Below are positions 36,049 through 50,300 of a stretch of 64,000 nt of DNA, in pieces; within the stretch, counting starts at the first letter, position 1, and the number at the start of each line of letters is the position of its first letter. Under the pieces are notes generated by a model. That model was not told the DNA's origin. It saw nothing but the letters and a program-made list of their open reading frames with translations, and ran no database searches. A program made the position numbers and the translations under genes. The stretch lies in assembly GCA_037389465.1 (NCBI GenBank), contig JAZARR010000171.1, positions 5,417,001 through 5,481,000 on the forward strand, given 5' to 3'. Source of the stretch: Baylisascaris procyonis. Its lineage: Eukaryota; Nematoda; Chromadorea; Rhabditida; Ascarididae.

Positions 36049-38724
36049 TGCATATTGTTGTCTCTGTTTGCTTTCGCGTTATTGTTCAGCAGCTTTCAAG
36101 AACTGCCTAAAAATAGATAGGTATATATGTTAACGTCTCTAAAAAGGAAAATAATTAGCCACAATAATTTCAGGATAGTTTTTCAGGACATTTCAGGATG
36201 TCTTCTTAAGGAAAATTCTACGAATACATTTTCTATATACTACTGATCACTAAATTCACTTTCTAATATAATTATCTATTTTTTATTAATTATTAGTTAA
36301 AACATTATGAATCTATATAGCATAAACAATAAAATTCGAAAAAAATTTAGCTAATTAATGGAAATATGGCCGTTATATTCAAAAAAAAATTAATTCTTTC
36401 ATTCAAAAAAATCATCACAAAACCAATCATAATGCGGAAATTTTTTTTTCTTTTCTGTGAGAAATTTTTTTCTCCCATAGTGATTGTTGAGAAAAATTTG
36501 ATAAATAATTGAAACAAATCCTCAATGAGTCGACTAATCTTTTAATAAATTCTATGCGCTTTATGTGTGTTTTTTTTTTTTAAAATAACGCTCTGCTTGG
36601 GAATATGCGAATGTTGGTATTTGTAGGCCTGTTTAATACTATGAACTTATTAGCCATCGAAAAATATGCTAATTAAATTTCTTGTATTTAATGTATATTT
36701 TAGAATTTTATTTTCTATGTAATTTATGCCGCGATTAATTATCTCATTGATAAAATACAAACAATTAAAAATTAGAGAAATTGAAAAATTTATAATTTAT
36801 TTAATTGGACAGAAAATAAATCAAATTCAGGTTGTATGTTGTTTTACGAGGAATTTTTCAATTGAAGGATTTCTACGATCATTTGGTCATATTTGAAAGA
36901 AAGAGCATATAAGGGCGATATTTCTTTGTTTTTTTTTTCACTCTTAAATATTGATAGAATAGATAGATTTAATTGGTTGAGTGAAAGAAAGATCGTACCA
37001 TCCGTCTTGATACACACAAATTCCCACATATTTCATCATCAAAAGTGATCTACAGCCGCAAAGTGATCTTCAGCCGCAATTCCACATTCAATCGTTGGAA
37101 ATTTATCGTAAATATTTCACAATTTTGTTCGTAAGATTTTATTGACGTCTATCTTCGCGAAAATTTGATCCTTAAAAAAGATTGTAAAATTTAAAGCATT
37201 TTATAAGGTTTTATTATCATCAAAACGAAGGCCCAAGAGAAACGCCGATCTCGATCGCAAATGACTATAATGTGCTTTTTAGTGTATCAAAGCATATAGC
37301 AATGCATTGAGAGCATTCGATATAAGTATAAATAAACTTAAAACGTCTTCATATGTGCTTTGCTACAAATTGAAACTTCTCGACTATGACGGGAAGATAG
37401 GCGAATATCCTGTTGATTTAAATTTTTTTTTTGTTTTCATAAATGATATGGGAATTTATGGATCGCACAATTAGTGAAATCATCAATCGTTAAATGAAAT
37501 TTTATACAACATGCAAATTTCTCAGAGAGTGAATAAAAGAACAACTCGACTATTGAGTGATAATTTAAAAGGTAAATACGCAAGAAGAAATAAATATACG
37601 CAGATATGTTCACATATAGACTAGCACGGTTATCTGTGTGCTTTGCATAAGTCATTTGCAGTTCTTTGTTCATCCTTCTTTACACGTCACTAAAAAATTT
37701 TTTCTCGAGCGCCTCTTTTTTTTTCTTAAGTTTGTGAATAGTAGCACAATTTCCAAAGTAGTACACTCATAAAATTGTTTCCCTTTTCATCGCCTAGAAT
37801 GTCTGCTATAAAATCTCTCTTTATGAAAAAAAAAATAATAGGGAGTTCGTTTTATACTGAATGATTAATTACTACTGTAATAAAATAATGAAATGGTCGA
37901 ATTTATTAATGGGTTTTCTTGGAATATTTTTTCCATAGTCAAACGATGATGACGCGTAAAAATAAAAGATAAGTAAAATAGTTGGGAAATCCTTTAAATA
38001 ATGGGCTTCTTCCGATCTATGAACGCATCGAAATTCGGTCAAAATGTTCCCACCTATACACTATATAAAATTCACTTGACGCATTCTCATTGCATTAGAT
38101 TTTTTTTTTCATATTTAAGATACATAATGAAGTGATCTGAACGAACATAGAGGTGATATCATTTACGCCGTCAAATTCAAGAACTCCCGAATGACGTTGG
38201 GGTATTGCTGAATTTCGAGAAGAACGTTTACAAGAAAATTGCTTTAAATATTTTTTTAAAGACATTATTTGAAATTTTAGACGTTTCCTGTGCATCTGAT
38301 GATCAAAACAATGCTGATAAGAATTTTTGTCATTATTGTCGAAAATATTTTCAATCATAAACGGATGTAATGAGAAGGAAAAGTGTTACCGTTTTCTTTG
38401 AAAAAGAGTTGAAAAGAGTTCAACGGGGATGGTATATTGCTTTCGTTAGGAAACAGCCATCTGGCATTTTTGATATGAACCGGTTTTTAACTGACACATA
38501 GAACATCGCTAGCAATCGTACGTAACTAGCCGTCTGCGCAAGTGGTACAACGATGACAAGCAATGCATATTGAACGTTGATGTTCAAGCCTCTCTCGTTC
38601 CATTTCTTTTCGATCATACAGTCTCCACAATCGATTTGCACTATTGTAACCGATGGGGCAATATTTATGCGTGCATTTGAATCCATTCACAATCCACAAA
38701 AATTATCGAAATGCAACCTATGTA

Positions 38725-38970
38725 GTATAGGTGATGCAATAATAGCAATATCATAGTGTAACATATATAAAGAGCAGTATGCAACATCGTAATGTGATAT
38801 GTCACTTTCATAATCGAACACATGTAATGTTATTGTGTAACATTTGCAATATTGCATTATGCAATATCGTATGCAATATTATAGTATAAAGTATACAATG
38901 TCAATGCAACAGCATAATCTAACACATCTACTATCATGTAAAACATGCAACGTCATAATATAACATTTGA
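38725..38970. repeat. Degenerate short tandem array
   Basis: Recurring words of the form GCAATATCGTA, TAATGTAACAT and GCAACATCGTAATGTGATAT repeat about every 18-25 bp with many substitutions. No clean period can be given by eye, so limits are approximate. Confidence 0.45.
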
Positions 38971-41900
38971 ATTTCAAATTTCACTCCTCGCTATTAAATC
39001 GATTAAATTATCTATCCATTTCAGAAACCACTAAAAGATTTGAATAAATATTGAGATAATTTTATTATTAGCATTTAAGAGGCAATATTACAATAGAAGA
39101 TGAGTATATTGGCTACATTAGTGACTCATATATTGGCTTTCGTTTAGATAATCATTTGGTTTCCTATGATTTTTGACGTTTTCTTTGATAATGTTTTTTT
39201 GTTCTTTGTTGGTGTTTTTTTTTTTATTCAAATGATTTTCTTTGTGTTCTCTTGTGAAGAACATTTAAAACTTGTAGGTGAACTTTCTTTTTTAGCCGAA
39301 ATGTTTTCTTGCGTTTTTTTTCGAAATTTTCAATTTATTTTGGAATTTTCTTTTTTCTTTTCCTCATTTTCTGAGGTTGACAATTCATTGTGTGCAACAA
39401 ACAGTTAGCATTCTTATCGAAGATTTGCCAAAAAGCGCATACCGTGCGAGCAAACTTGCTGATGTGCATTTCCAATTTTTTTTTTGTCTCTAAAACATTT
39501 CTGAAGAAATTTTAATAATTTTTTTTTTATCTGCACAAAAAATTGCTGTCTTCTTAATATGCTTTCACATATGATTCGATGACTATGAGTGAATATTCTG
39601 ATGGCATTTTCCAACATTGCTTCTCGTCGCTTTATAAGATAAGAGATCTCTGTTGGGGTCTTTCATCGTTTAGCAGATAAACGCATGACACATCTACACT
39701 AAATAATACACTAAAAAAAATAATATTTTGAATATGTTTTTTATTTTTGCTTCTTCTCAATGTGCACTATTAATATAATTTTTTCTCAATGTATATAATA
39801 TTTTCCACTGAAATATACTAAAAATTTTCTCAAAAAAATTTTTTTTCCACTCTGATGAAACTCTAAATAAAATATTTTCGTATATTAATCCATAATAGTA
39901 AAATAGTTTGAATAAAATCGTTTTTGATATTTTTTAATATAACTTTACATATTCATCACTTAATTAATTTATTCATAATATTGTTCTAAGTTTATTATAT
40001 TTATTACAAAGTGTGTTACGCTTTAGTGGAAAAAAATTCTTCAATTCGCTATTTGCGTACAATCGCAATAATTCATCATTTAAGAGTTATCGCTTTGGTT
40101 GTCATCGTTCTATATGAAAAAAATTTTTTTTTTCATATCGTTCATCGATCGATATTATTTCTTTTCGACTCGATAGATAATTTCTATATATTTCGATTAT
40201 TTCTGAATAATTTCATTACTTCTTAACATCAGCAAAGTAATTTCTGTTTTCTAGGTTTGAATTTTTCATCCAATACTGACAAATTTTTCATCAAATTATT
40301 GATAGATTTTTCAAGAAAAAAAACTCAATGAGATATATGAGATCTGCAAACGGATTTCCTTTTTTATTGATTAAGATATATCATTGTGGGAATACGTTCC
40401 TTCTACCTGAATCATTTTAAAGTGCTCTATTTTGCGATGTTCAATATGATAGATATTCATCCGTGTTCATTTGACATTTTTATCATGCCGACTCAAAAAA
40501 AAAAATAGTACCGTTTCGGGCGTTGACGTATTCAGCGAGTTTGTCGTTTCCGTTAAAAATCGTTTCTCATCCACAAAGAAATTCGATTCATTAGTAATAG
40601 AAGCAAAAATTTCCATTCGAAATATTATTTTCGCTAACCACTCAATCTTAATGAATTCCATTGAAAAATGATCTCAACGATCATTTCAATAGAATACACT
40701 TTACAAAGTTAAGTGCATCACTATGGGTAAATCATTGTAAAATTGCACAATTCATCATTTTTTTTTCTTTATATGATGATACTAATCTTGATATATCTAA
40801 TTTATTGAAATTATTGAAATAATTTACAGTTGAAATCTATGCGAGATGAGGAAAAATAGACTAGTTTCCGCTCTAAATCTTTATGGCTTCTGAATTTTCC
40901 TTCTATAATTTTATCAGTGAAACGAAAATTTTTCATTCAATTTTATGTAAATCTCCCTTTTTTAGTTTTCTTGAAACGTAGAAGTTTTCAGGAGGTTTTT
41001 AACCGTCCAAAAATTCGTATCTCTTTGTAAGATTGATTTTCGCTAAATATTATTTTTTCAAATTCATAAATATTTCTAATTTTGAAAAATAGTTTCTCAA
41101 AGCGAATGCTTGTGTTAGGCAAATTCACCTTTGAGCATTTTATGAATTGTGCTAATACATGAAATAGTGCAACTTATATTTTCATCACAAATGACCTATA
41201 CATGATAAGAAATGAATGAAATAAAGTATAAAAATTAATGAAGAAATGCCGCCTATTGGTGGAATTTTCATTGTTTTATCGCACAAATAAAGATAAGGTC
41301 TTTATATTTCCGATTCAAAAAGCGATTGGATCTGATTTTAAAGGTATTGCTAGCAATATGCCAATAAATGTGATCGTATTTTTTATATTTCTTGCTAAAA
41401 TTCAAATCAGATTAAAATCGTTCTCAATTGTCATTTTTGACGTCTCAGAAAACGCCCAAAAGAAACACGTCACTTCGATGCACTACATCTCTTTCTTTTT
41501 TTTCGGCGGAAAAAAACATCACTGCAAAAAAAAAATAGCAACAAACAATTGTACAAAGAAATTTTTACATAACGATGTCCTTTTATGTGCAAAATGATCG
41601 ACAAAATTTTTGAAAAAGTTTTTTCAAAGAACAAAAATTTGCTCCTCTGAGAGAGAGAGAGAGAGAAAAAAAAAAGAATTTGTTGTCAATAATTTAAATT
41701 TGCAAGAAAATACTTTATTGAGATAATTCTTTTCGGCTATACGAAATAACAACTATCGAAAAAAAGTGATCGGTTGCGAAATATTTGCAGAAAAATTTTT
41801 CATCAATAAAAAAAAATTTGATTAAATATCTTTCATAGAAAATTTCCGCATAAAAATCTTTATTATCTAATGAAATTTTTTTTTTCATCTCTTAAAAATA

Positions 41901-42017
41901 TTATTAGAAAATTAGGCATAAGTTTATAGATTAGATGGGAAATCATTATATTTTCGACTGTCATCAAATCCCCCATAGGCATTATTCGCGTCACCTTATA
42001 ACCAACAAATCATTTAA

Positions 42018-42176
42018 TCAATTCGCATAACGACCTTGACGTTTCTGCCATTCGGGCATTATTTTCATAGTCGATTGCCGCCTTCTAACTACTAAACCTG
42101 GTTTTGAAATGTGAAGCGCTGATATCATCATGATTTGATGATACAACAATATCGCACAAACCACTTTACGCATCAT
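42018..42176 (-). CDS. Possible short secreted-peptide (neuropeptide-like) precursor
   Basis: A 52-codon frame on the minus strand starting MMRKVVCAILLYHQIMMISA. It has a basic start, a hydrophobic core and a small residue at the end, as in a signal peptide. A short region follows with basic cleavage sites, VVRRRQ and WQKRQGR, then a stop. Cleavage would give peptides beginning with Gln (QSTMKIMPEWQ and QGRYAN), which commonly cyclise to pyroglutamate. The frame stays open upstream to an ATG at 42224. Base composition around 41960-42230 is more balanced than its neighbours and lacks the usual A and T runs. I recognise no known peptide family. A GTAAGT word just upstream of the start could instead be a donor, which would put this frame inside an intron. 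It may also be chance. Confidence 0.3.
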   Translation of the reverse strand: MMRKVVCAILLYHQIMMISALHISKPGLVVRRRQSTMKIMPEWQKRQGRYAN

Positions 42177-44035
42177 TAACCACCAACTTACTCCGCATTC
42201 CTTAAGCATCTCATACCACTTCACATTACACTATCGTTGTCTCATTATTACCGGGGAAGTAATGAATAATATTAGCTAAATTACTACATTTTCTTGTATT
42301 CATTTCCTTAAAATTCTTATTTTTCATTTTTTTTCTCAACTTTTCACTAAAAATCTAAAAAAAAGAATTTTCCTTTTCATTGAAAATTACTGTCGAAAAT
42401 ATTTACAATATTATATCCTATAATGAAAAAAAAATATTTTAGGCGATTAAGAAACGTAAAAATTTCTTTCAAAAATTCTCGATCGTGAATATTTTCAACG
42501 TTAGTTGCTTATCGATAACAAGTTTTGCGATGTGTGTATTGCCTAAGAAATTTCACGAAAAATAAAAGAATTTGTACGCTTTCTTCATTCCAACGATACT
42601 CGTTTCGTTAGAGAAATGAATGCAAAGAAAAAAAAATTCAGCCAATAATTACATTGACTCTGTTAATTTGTCGTTGTTTCGTATTACGACTTATTCATTG
42701 TGCACTTACAAACGAAACTTTTTTTTTTTGCTTAGGAAAATTTTGCACAAAACGATTGTAAAAATGAGAAAAAAAATTTTTTTCGACTCTATACAACTCC
42801 ACACACTATAATATTAATATAATTGATTGATGTTGAGACATAAAATTTTTAAAAGACTCGGCGAATGAATAAAATTCTATTGATGTTTTATTCGGTTGTT
42901 GTTTCGTTTCGTCGCGTTTTTTTTTCTCTCTTTCTTTTCTTTTCTTTTCGAAGAGTTTGTAACCCGTTCTATGGGCACTTTTAAAATGATTCAACATCAT
43001 CGTTAGTGACTGAACGAGATTAATGAATGGCTTGAGAGAGTTCGATACGTAATTGACTCATCAAAAATTCGGCGAATGAAATTTATATCCGTTTTGAGCC
43101 GAAAATTGAGTTAACACAACTGCACTATATGAATGAAAAGGAATGTTTGAGATATCCCATTTTTTTTTTTTTAAACTAATTGAGATTGTTGAGTGGAGGA
43201 GTACAACTTTCCAAGCTCAGGTTCTTGAAAATTCGATCGTTTCACTTTTTTTTTGCGAATAAACGTAAGTGAAAATCGAGCTAAAAAATAGCGATATACC
43301 TATATAAGGCATGCAGATTTCCTATTTTCTCTATACATAAAGGTGTTTATTAAATACAATTCTATATATTAGAATTTTTATAGAATTTTTATTGTCAATG
43401 CAACAATTCTTTGCGTTCAAATGTGTTGACATTTGACGTATTCAACAATTCCATTTGAATCTTATGCCTCAAATTAAATCGCTTCAAATTTTTATTTTCT
43501 TTTTTTTATTAGCAGTGTGCAAAATTGTCATACAAATGTAAATCATATAGATTCGCTTGCAAAAAAAAAGTGGAAAACTTTGAGCATTCTATTTATCGTA
43601 TCAAATACCAACAAACTTTGAGGTGGAACACGTCCGACCGGTTAAACAATCAAGGTTATCTCTCATCGTAATGTTTGAGCATATTTACATAGCTGACGTT
43701 GTTGATTCTTAGACATTTTCGAAATGAAAAAAAAAAGAAGATATTTTTAAGTGCAAAATAATTGTTCGTTAATTTTTATTGGAATTTTTGCTAATTTTTG
43801 ATCAATCATAAATTAAAGTTTTATTTTTCCACTTAATTGCGAATTTCATTCAAATGTATACTAAAGTGTAAATTTCATTGAAATTTATTTGTCGCTTTTA
43901 ATTTCCTGATTCGAAACGCGCAACGATGATTGATTCACCGAACGAATATGTTCGACTGCCAATTTCCAATCTGATACGTCCAACAACATCGCATCAATTT
44001 TTCAATGAACCTAATCGCATAGAATGCAATTGAAA

Positions 44036-44037
<2 letters not shown>

Positions 44038-44104
<67 letters not shown>
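44038..44104. repeat. (TA)n microsatellite
   Basis: About 33 uninterrupted AT/TA units in the gene-poor interval. Confidence 0.97.
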
Positions 44105-44105
<1 letters not shown>

Positions 44106-46515
44106 CAATGCGACGTGTTATAATAACAAAGCTATTCGCTATAATTCGCTATAACACAAGTGAAATACTGATAGGTATTTGTAATCAAAAGTCGCTGTTC
44201 AATTTGATTGAAATGTGTTAAACATGAAACAACAAATTTGCGTTATCTGTTTTTCTTCGCTCATATTTTGAAAATTAATGTGAAGTAATATTTCATGCAA
44301 ATAGTTGAATGCGATAAGAAGTATAAATTAAACAAGCACCACATAATTGGCATTATATAATAAAAAATGTGGAGCTAAATTATTTAAATTATTCTATCGA
44401 ATATTTAATATCATTATTGATATGTTATAATATGTGAAATATTTTTGATAAATTTTCCACTTAAAGTTTAATTTATAAATTTTTAAATAATGTTTGCAAA
44501 TGTTTATCTATTTATTCTATCGTTTTTGAAGTGTTTATAATAAAATCGAGAAAAAATTTTTCGTATTAAGTTTTTCACATCTGCTTAGATACTTGGAAAA
44601 GAGAATATTTTATATTCAATTCTATAAGTTGCGCAAGAAACATCCTATATTTGGTACTGTTTTATTATCTATGAAATTTTATGAAAAGAAAAGCATACAC
44701 TAAATATGGAAATGGTAAATAATTTTATATTCATATAAGTAAGGTAGAACGAATAAAAGCAAATAACGATCAATGCACGATACATATCGATCAAAATTTC
44801 TCATTAATATTCTACTGAAAGAGTGACTATTTTACAATTACAGGCTTAATAAGGTTTTTATTACTGTTAGAGAAGCTATGCGATATTTAAATCTTCATCT
44901 CCAAAAAATTTATGCAATAATCTCAAATATGTAAATTAATTGTAATTTGCATATGATTCCTCTCTATTTCCTTTTGCATATTTCTGTACATATCTCTCTA
45001 AGTGGTGCCATTTTCAGCTATATTTTCTAATACTTCGAAAAAAATTATTACTTGAAATATGCTTATTGTAAATTAATCTTATCTCAATAAATGAGCCAAT
45101 AACATAAATCTGTAGTTGATACTCGACCTTATAGATCAATAATATCTTCATTATGCGACAGACTCTCTTCGAATATTCTCTATTTTTTTCATTTCGATTA
45201 ACGTTTCTTATTGATTCGCTCTCATCATATTCTATTCTATTCTATCCGAGTACTTTCTATTCTATACCAATACTTGGAAGAATATTTTTTCTAGTGCAGT
45301 AAAATTTTTATCCATATTTGCATGTATAAAAACACGTAGGATAAAATACAAAAAAAAACCCGACAACTTCATTAATTTTATGTTATGCATATATTTTAAA
45401 TTATTCAAGAATGTTGAGATTATCAGCAAAATTTCACCCCATAATTTTCCTTAGCCTTAATTGCAGCGTATGTAATATTTTAGCATTTTTTATTATCAAC
45501 ATATTTTCCGAAATTTTTAAAGTGAATTTTCCAATATTTTTTGACGATAAAGATTTTTTTCAAATTTCACATTTTATTTTCCATCATATGCATTTTTTTG
45601 AGATATTTGCTCATTAAAAGTCACTCGTTAAACTTATAATTGAATTAAACTATTATTTCTTAATAAATATTTGTATGAGTTCAGCTATAGTAGTAGTGAT
45701 CGATTCTTGTTAAATATTTATGGTTGGCAATAAATTTTCCACCATACACAACTTTGAATGTGTTTAAGTTTACAGTATAATGACGATAGTAATTGATCTA
45801 CTAATTGTAATTTTTGCAATATCTTGCAGCACTCTTTTTAGCAATTCTTTGATTCATTGCGAAAAATAAAAAAAAAATAAAAGAAACAATGTTTCCCATG
45901 AAATGTACGGAAAAGTGGGCGGGGTAGATACATATGAAGGAGCGACGACAGCATAAGAGCCGTCGTATAGCGGTGGTATGCCGCTGTTCTGTTTCTACTA
46001 CGAACCCGAACGCTTGCGCTCTCTGTTCCACTAATCTCTCAATGTAATTTTCGTATAATTCATTACAGTAAATAATACGTATTCATTAAGTATTAAAACA
46101 TAAATATTACATTTATATTTAATTATTGAGACGATTTTTAGAGTTATGAATTGATAGAGATAAACTCAACTCTATCATTTCTTCAACTTTCATTTCAATT
46201 TTAATTTTTTTTTTCGTATAAATCAAATAACTTGAAATTATTTATGAAATTCTAAAGTAATATTATTTATGCTATGCAAATTTTCTCAATGATTTAAGCG
46301 TTTAATCGGTTACTATTTGAAAATTTCATTCATATTGAATAAACTATCGCAATGACACAAGGGTATCTCGACTTGAAAGGAACCAGTTTTTGTTTTTCTT
46401 ATACTAGCGACATTGTGTTGGAATAATTCCCGCTGAGCCAATCGAATAGAGCGTTTCATGCAATGAATTCTTTAATAAAACAAGAAAAACCCCTCAGTAT
46501 CTGAAGAAAGGAAGA

Positions 46516-46540
46516 GGGGGGGGTGGGAAGGAGGAGGGGG
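46516..46540 (+). repeat. G-rich tract, potential G-quadruplex
   Basis: Runs of 8, 3 and 5 G with a GG pair between. The 8-G run could supply two of the four strands. Confidence 0.55.
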
Positions 46541-47373
46541 AGAATGAGAGAATAAGGTTAGCTGAGCCTGAAGATTTACTAAATTTTGATCTTAAATTTT
46601 CCACTCAAATAGTTTAGCGACACATTTGTGAAATTGAATACAACGATTAATTTTGTTAATAATTTAATATCATATATGAAAATAGAAAATTCAAAAGAAT
46701 AGATAGCTATAGTAAATTGACACTTTTTTTTTCGTATTGCTAATACTATCTTCAAATTTTAAGCATAAATCAGCTTTCATATATCTGCATCTAGTGTCAT
46801 TAATAACTTTGCCACTATGCAATAGAAATAATAATGCATTTTAGAGACTAGATGCATTCATTTGTTTATCGTTTTCAGATTTATGAGGCATATTGATTAC
46901 GTATCCTCAAGTAGTAAAAAATTATCTCTAACTTTTATCTAATATATCCTAGGTTTTTTAAAAGTACAGCATCGGCATTTAAAATTCAAATTTTCGAATA
47001 TTTCAAAAATGTAGAAATTTATTTTTGAATGAAAAATGTTTTAACTATGCTAAATGCTGCACTATTGTATTTGCTTATTTTATTAGAGATTATAGCATTA
47101 GTACGCCTATCAATATATGAAACATAATGTGGCACATATTCCTATAGTATGAAAATTACGTGAAACCATTATTTCTCAAAATTTTACTTGAATTTATCAC
47201 TTTTATATTGATTAAGAAGTTTTTTTTCCCACTTTGTTTGTTAATAGCACTTTCAAGGGTAACTGTGAAATATATTCAAAAACAATTTGATCTTTGCATA
47301 TTGCTTTGCTAGGCCTATCATTTTTAAGCGAGCAGTTTCATCCCAAAAACTCATTGTAACTCTCTGAGGAGAA

Positions 47374-47399
47374 GGGAGGGAGGGGAGGGGAGGGGAGGG
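47374..47399 (+). repeat. Strong G-quadruplex-type tract
   Basis: Six G runs (3, 3, 4, 4, 4 and 3), each separated by a single A. This is the tightest quadruplex pattern in the window. Confidence 0.85.
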
Positions 47400-50300
47400 T
47401 ATGGCTAAGATAAACGCTTCATTGATTTTAGCATAGAGTTACGGTATGCATAAGTGGCAACCAATAAAAGCGCAGCAGACGTATAAGCAGCGCTCAGCGC
47501 ATGTCTACGGTGATTGTTGTGATCACTGTTACGATAGGAGCGTTACGAAAAGAAAGCGGATCTTTAGTGCACACAAAATAGGATTTATCTTAATTAGGAC
47601 CAGTTTCTCTTTTTTTTTTTCAACTTTCTTACAATTCGAGAATATCGGGGTGTAATAGAGTTGAGACGATGAAAGAAAAAAGCAAAACGATGATTGTAAT
47701 GAATGTCGTTGTTGGTTTATTTGCAAACGTATCGTGAAGCGTATTTGTCTCACTCAAAATAACGAATAGCATAATGAATTACAATGAAATATCATTGAAT
47801 TTTCTACCGAGAAAAAAAAAATTTCATGAGCACATTTTAAAGTCATTTTTCTCTCTCAGTGATCATCACATATATTTTAAATAGTTATTTTTTATTCTTT
47901 AATTAGATGTAGTTTTAAACGCTAACATTATTGTCGCCTTTTGGTGATGCTAAACTTTGTCTAATAGGCCGTTAACTTGCAATAAACGAGTCACATAAAT
48001 TCTAATCTTGCACTATTTTCAAGGAAGTTTTTTATTTGCTCACTAGTGAAGTACGCCATTGCATTATGCCATTGCACTAACAATAGTGTTGTTGCTGTTG
48101 CTGTGTTGTTTGTATGTATCAGCATGAGTGTCGAAACATAGATATCTCACTTTTTTTTTCACTCATCTTTTAAATTTTTTCGCAAAAAAAAAACAATTGC
48201 TTATATTTCTAAACCAGCACAAATCAACTATCATCTCACATTATCAATGGTGATTGCTAACAGATAACGAAAATTTCCCTATATGTTCAGGGGAAGATTA
48301 GCTGAAACTGTTTTGAAGTTAATATAGCCGTAACGAATTTTCGTTCATAAATATTTCTGATTTAAGTTTATTGCTTATACCAGTTGAAATCTCATAAAAT
48401 GCATATTAGGTAGATTCCAAATATAGATTTGCATATTGATATATTCATTTCAATATTAGAATACTATTATTCTATAAAAATAGTACCATAAGATGATATG
48501 AGAAGGGAGTGTAGCTGATTTTCTATCAATTTCAGCGAAAAGTGAATCATTCTTGGACCTTATTTCATTCATTCAAAACATCTAAATATACGGTGCATCA
48601 TGAGTTGATCACTCATTATTCCATTATCTTATTTCCATTAGTACCATTTATTTTTTGATTTTATTGAGCATAATTTGGCTATTCATTACTCAATATGGTA
48701 CTACTTATTTTGATACTATACCCTCAATTAAAAAATGCTATTATTTAGTAAGATTATAAAAAATAAGCCAAGAAAATTATGCATAGATAGCTAACTTTCT
48801 ATTTATGTTAGCCTATTATTTTATTGACAATCCAATCGAACATGAATTTGAAAAAATTTTTACGCTATTGAACTTATTTATTCACTAAAATTTTCGATTA
48901 CTTAGCCTTTTCATATGTTCAATCATTATTTCTTATAATTACTTCATCTACTAATTATTTAAAAAATTATTAAATACTAAGTTAATTTGAATCTCTCTAT
49001 AGAAAATTTTTGAAGAAAAAAAAATTGAATGGAATAATAATATGTAGAGTGCACATTTCTGCAGTCGGAAATATTTTTTGATGGACAGGTTTTTAAATTT
49101 ACTTCTTCCGATATTTATTAACATATCGCTTGAAGTATATTGATTTTTAATTTTAGCAATTGCATTTGTCATTTTCATAGTGTTATGTGTCACAAATATT
49201 CGTATTTAATTGTGATAAATCGATTTTTTAAGTGAAATTATCCGATGAGTAATGCAATTATCGATCATTCTAATGCGTATGTCATTAATGATGGGTAATT
49301 TCAAAAATCACTTTGATCCGATCTATGATCCGTTGTCAAATTTTTGAAAGCCGATCGATTGAACGATTCAGTTCGAAATCGGCTCGATGAAAATTCGACA
49401 AATCCATAAATGCCTTCTGTCATTTAAGGCCCTTTGTTGAGCGTCAAAGAAATAATCCCATATATGAATCTCGCATTTTATTTTTGCATCACTCATCACA
49501 AAAAAATGTCCTTGGCTAAGATTTGTGGAGCCATTAATAGATGCTAAATCCATCCTTCTATTGGCTCATCTAAATATATCGATTTGATTTGTTATGGAAT
49601 CGAAGTAATGCTTGATAGATCTAGCAGAAAAAAAGAAATTTTGATGATGTCTATAACACCTGCATTATTTAATTCATCATTTTTTAAAGGTACTTTCAGT
49701 ATTTAAAGCAATTTGCATTATGGACTATTTCAACTACAGACTATCCAGCTCATGAAATTTTATTGCACTTTTTGTATTCATAATGCTTTGTATTTCTCAC
49801 CACTATATTACGATATGATGGGCATTTCGAAGCAAGTTTTTAAGGGGGCGCAAAACGCATAGCGAAAAATGATTGAACACAAACATTTATTAACGCCTAA
49901 AATATTGTTTAGTGCCTACAATTGCGCTCACTTATGGTTTTATTATTGCACTGTAGATGAATTTTTCGTTTATAGAAAATATTTTTGTTCCCACTCGTGG
50001 AATGCTTAAAATCGAGACACACCTTGGTTCGATTTGTTTTTCAAGTTTCGCGTGGTCACACTTTTACGTACTTTCTGGAAAAATTGCCCCGATGAAGCAA
50101 TATGATCGGTAATCGCCCACATTCTTTCGCAATCATATTGCTCGTCCTTCAAATGCGATGAAAAATATTACTCTATGAGCAAAGCTCAAGGCAATTTCTT
50201 TAGACATAATAAGAGAAAAGCGCATTCCATTGTAATGCATGTTACAATGAGCTATTACAACTATAATACTAAAGTATGTGTGTTGTGTTCCTTTTGGAAT

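Noticed and set aside
41238..41597. 119-codon + frame
   Set aside because: Lys/Phe/Ile-rich with homopolymer-derived runs. No family signature.
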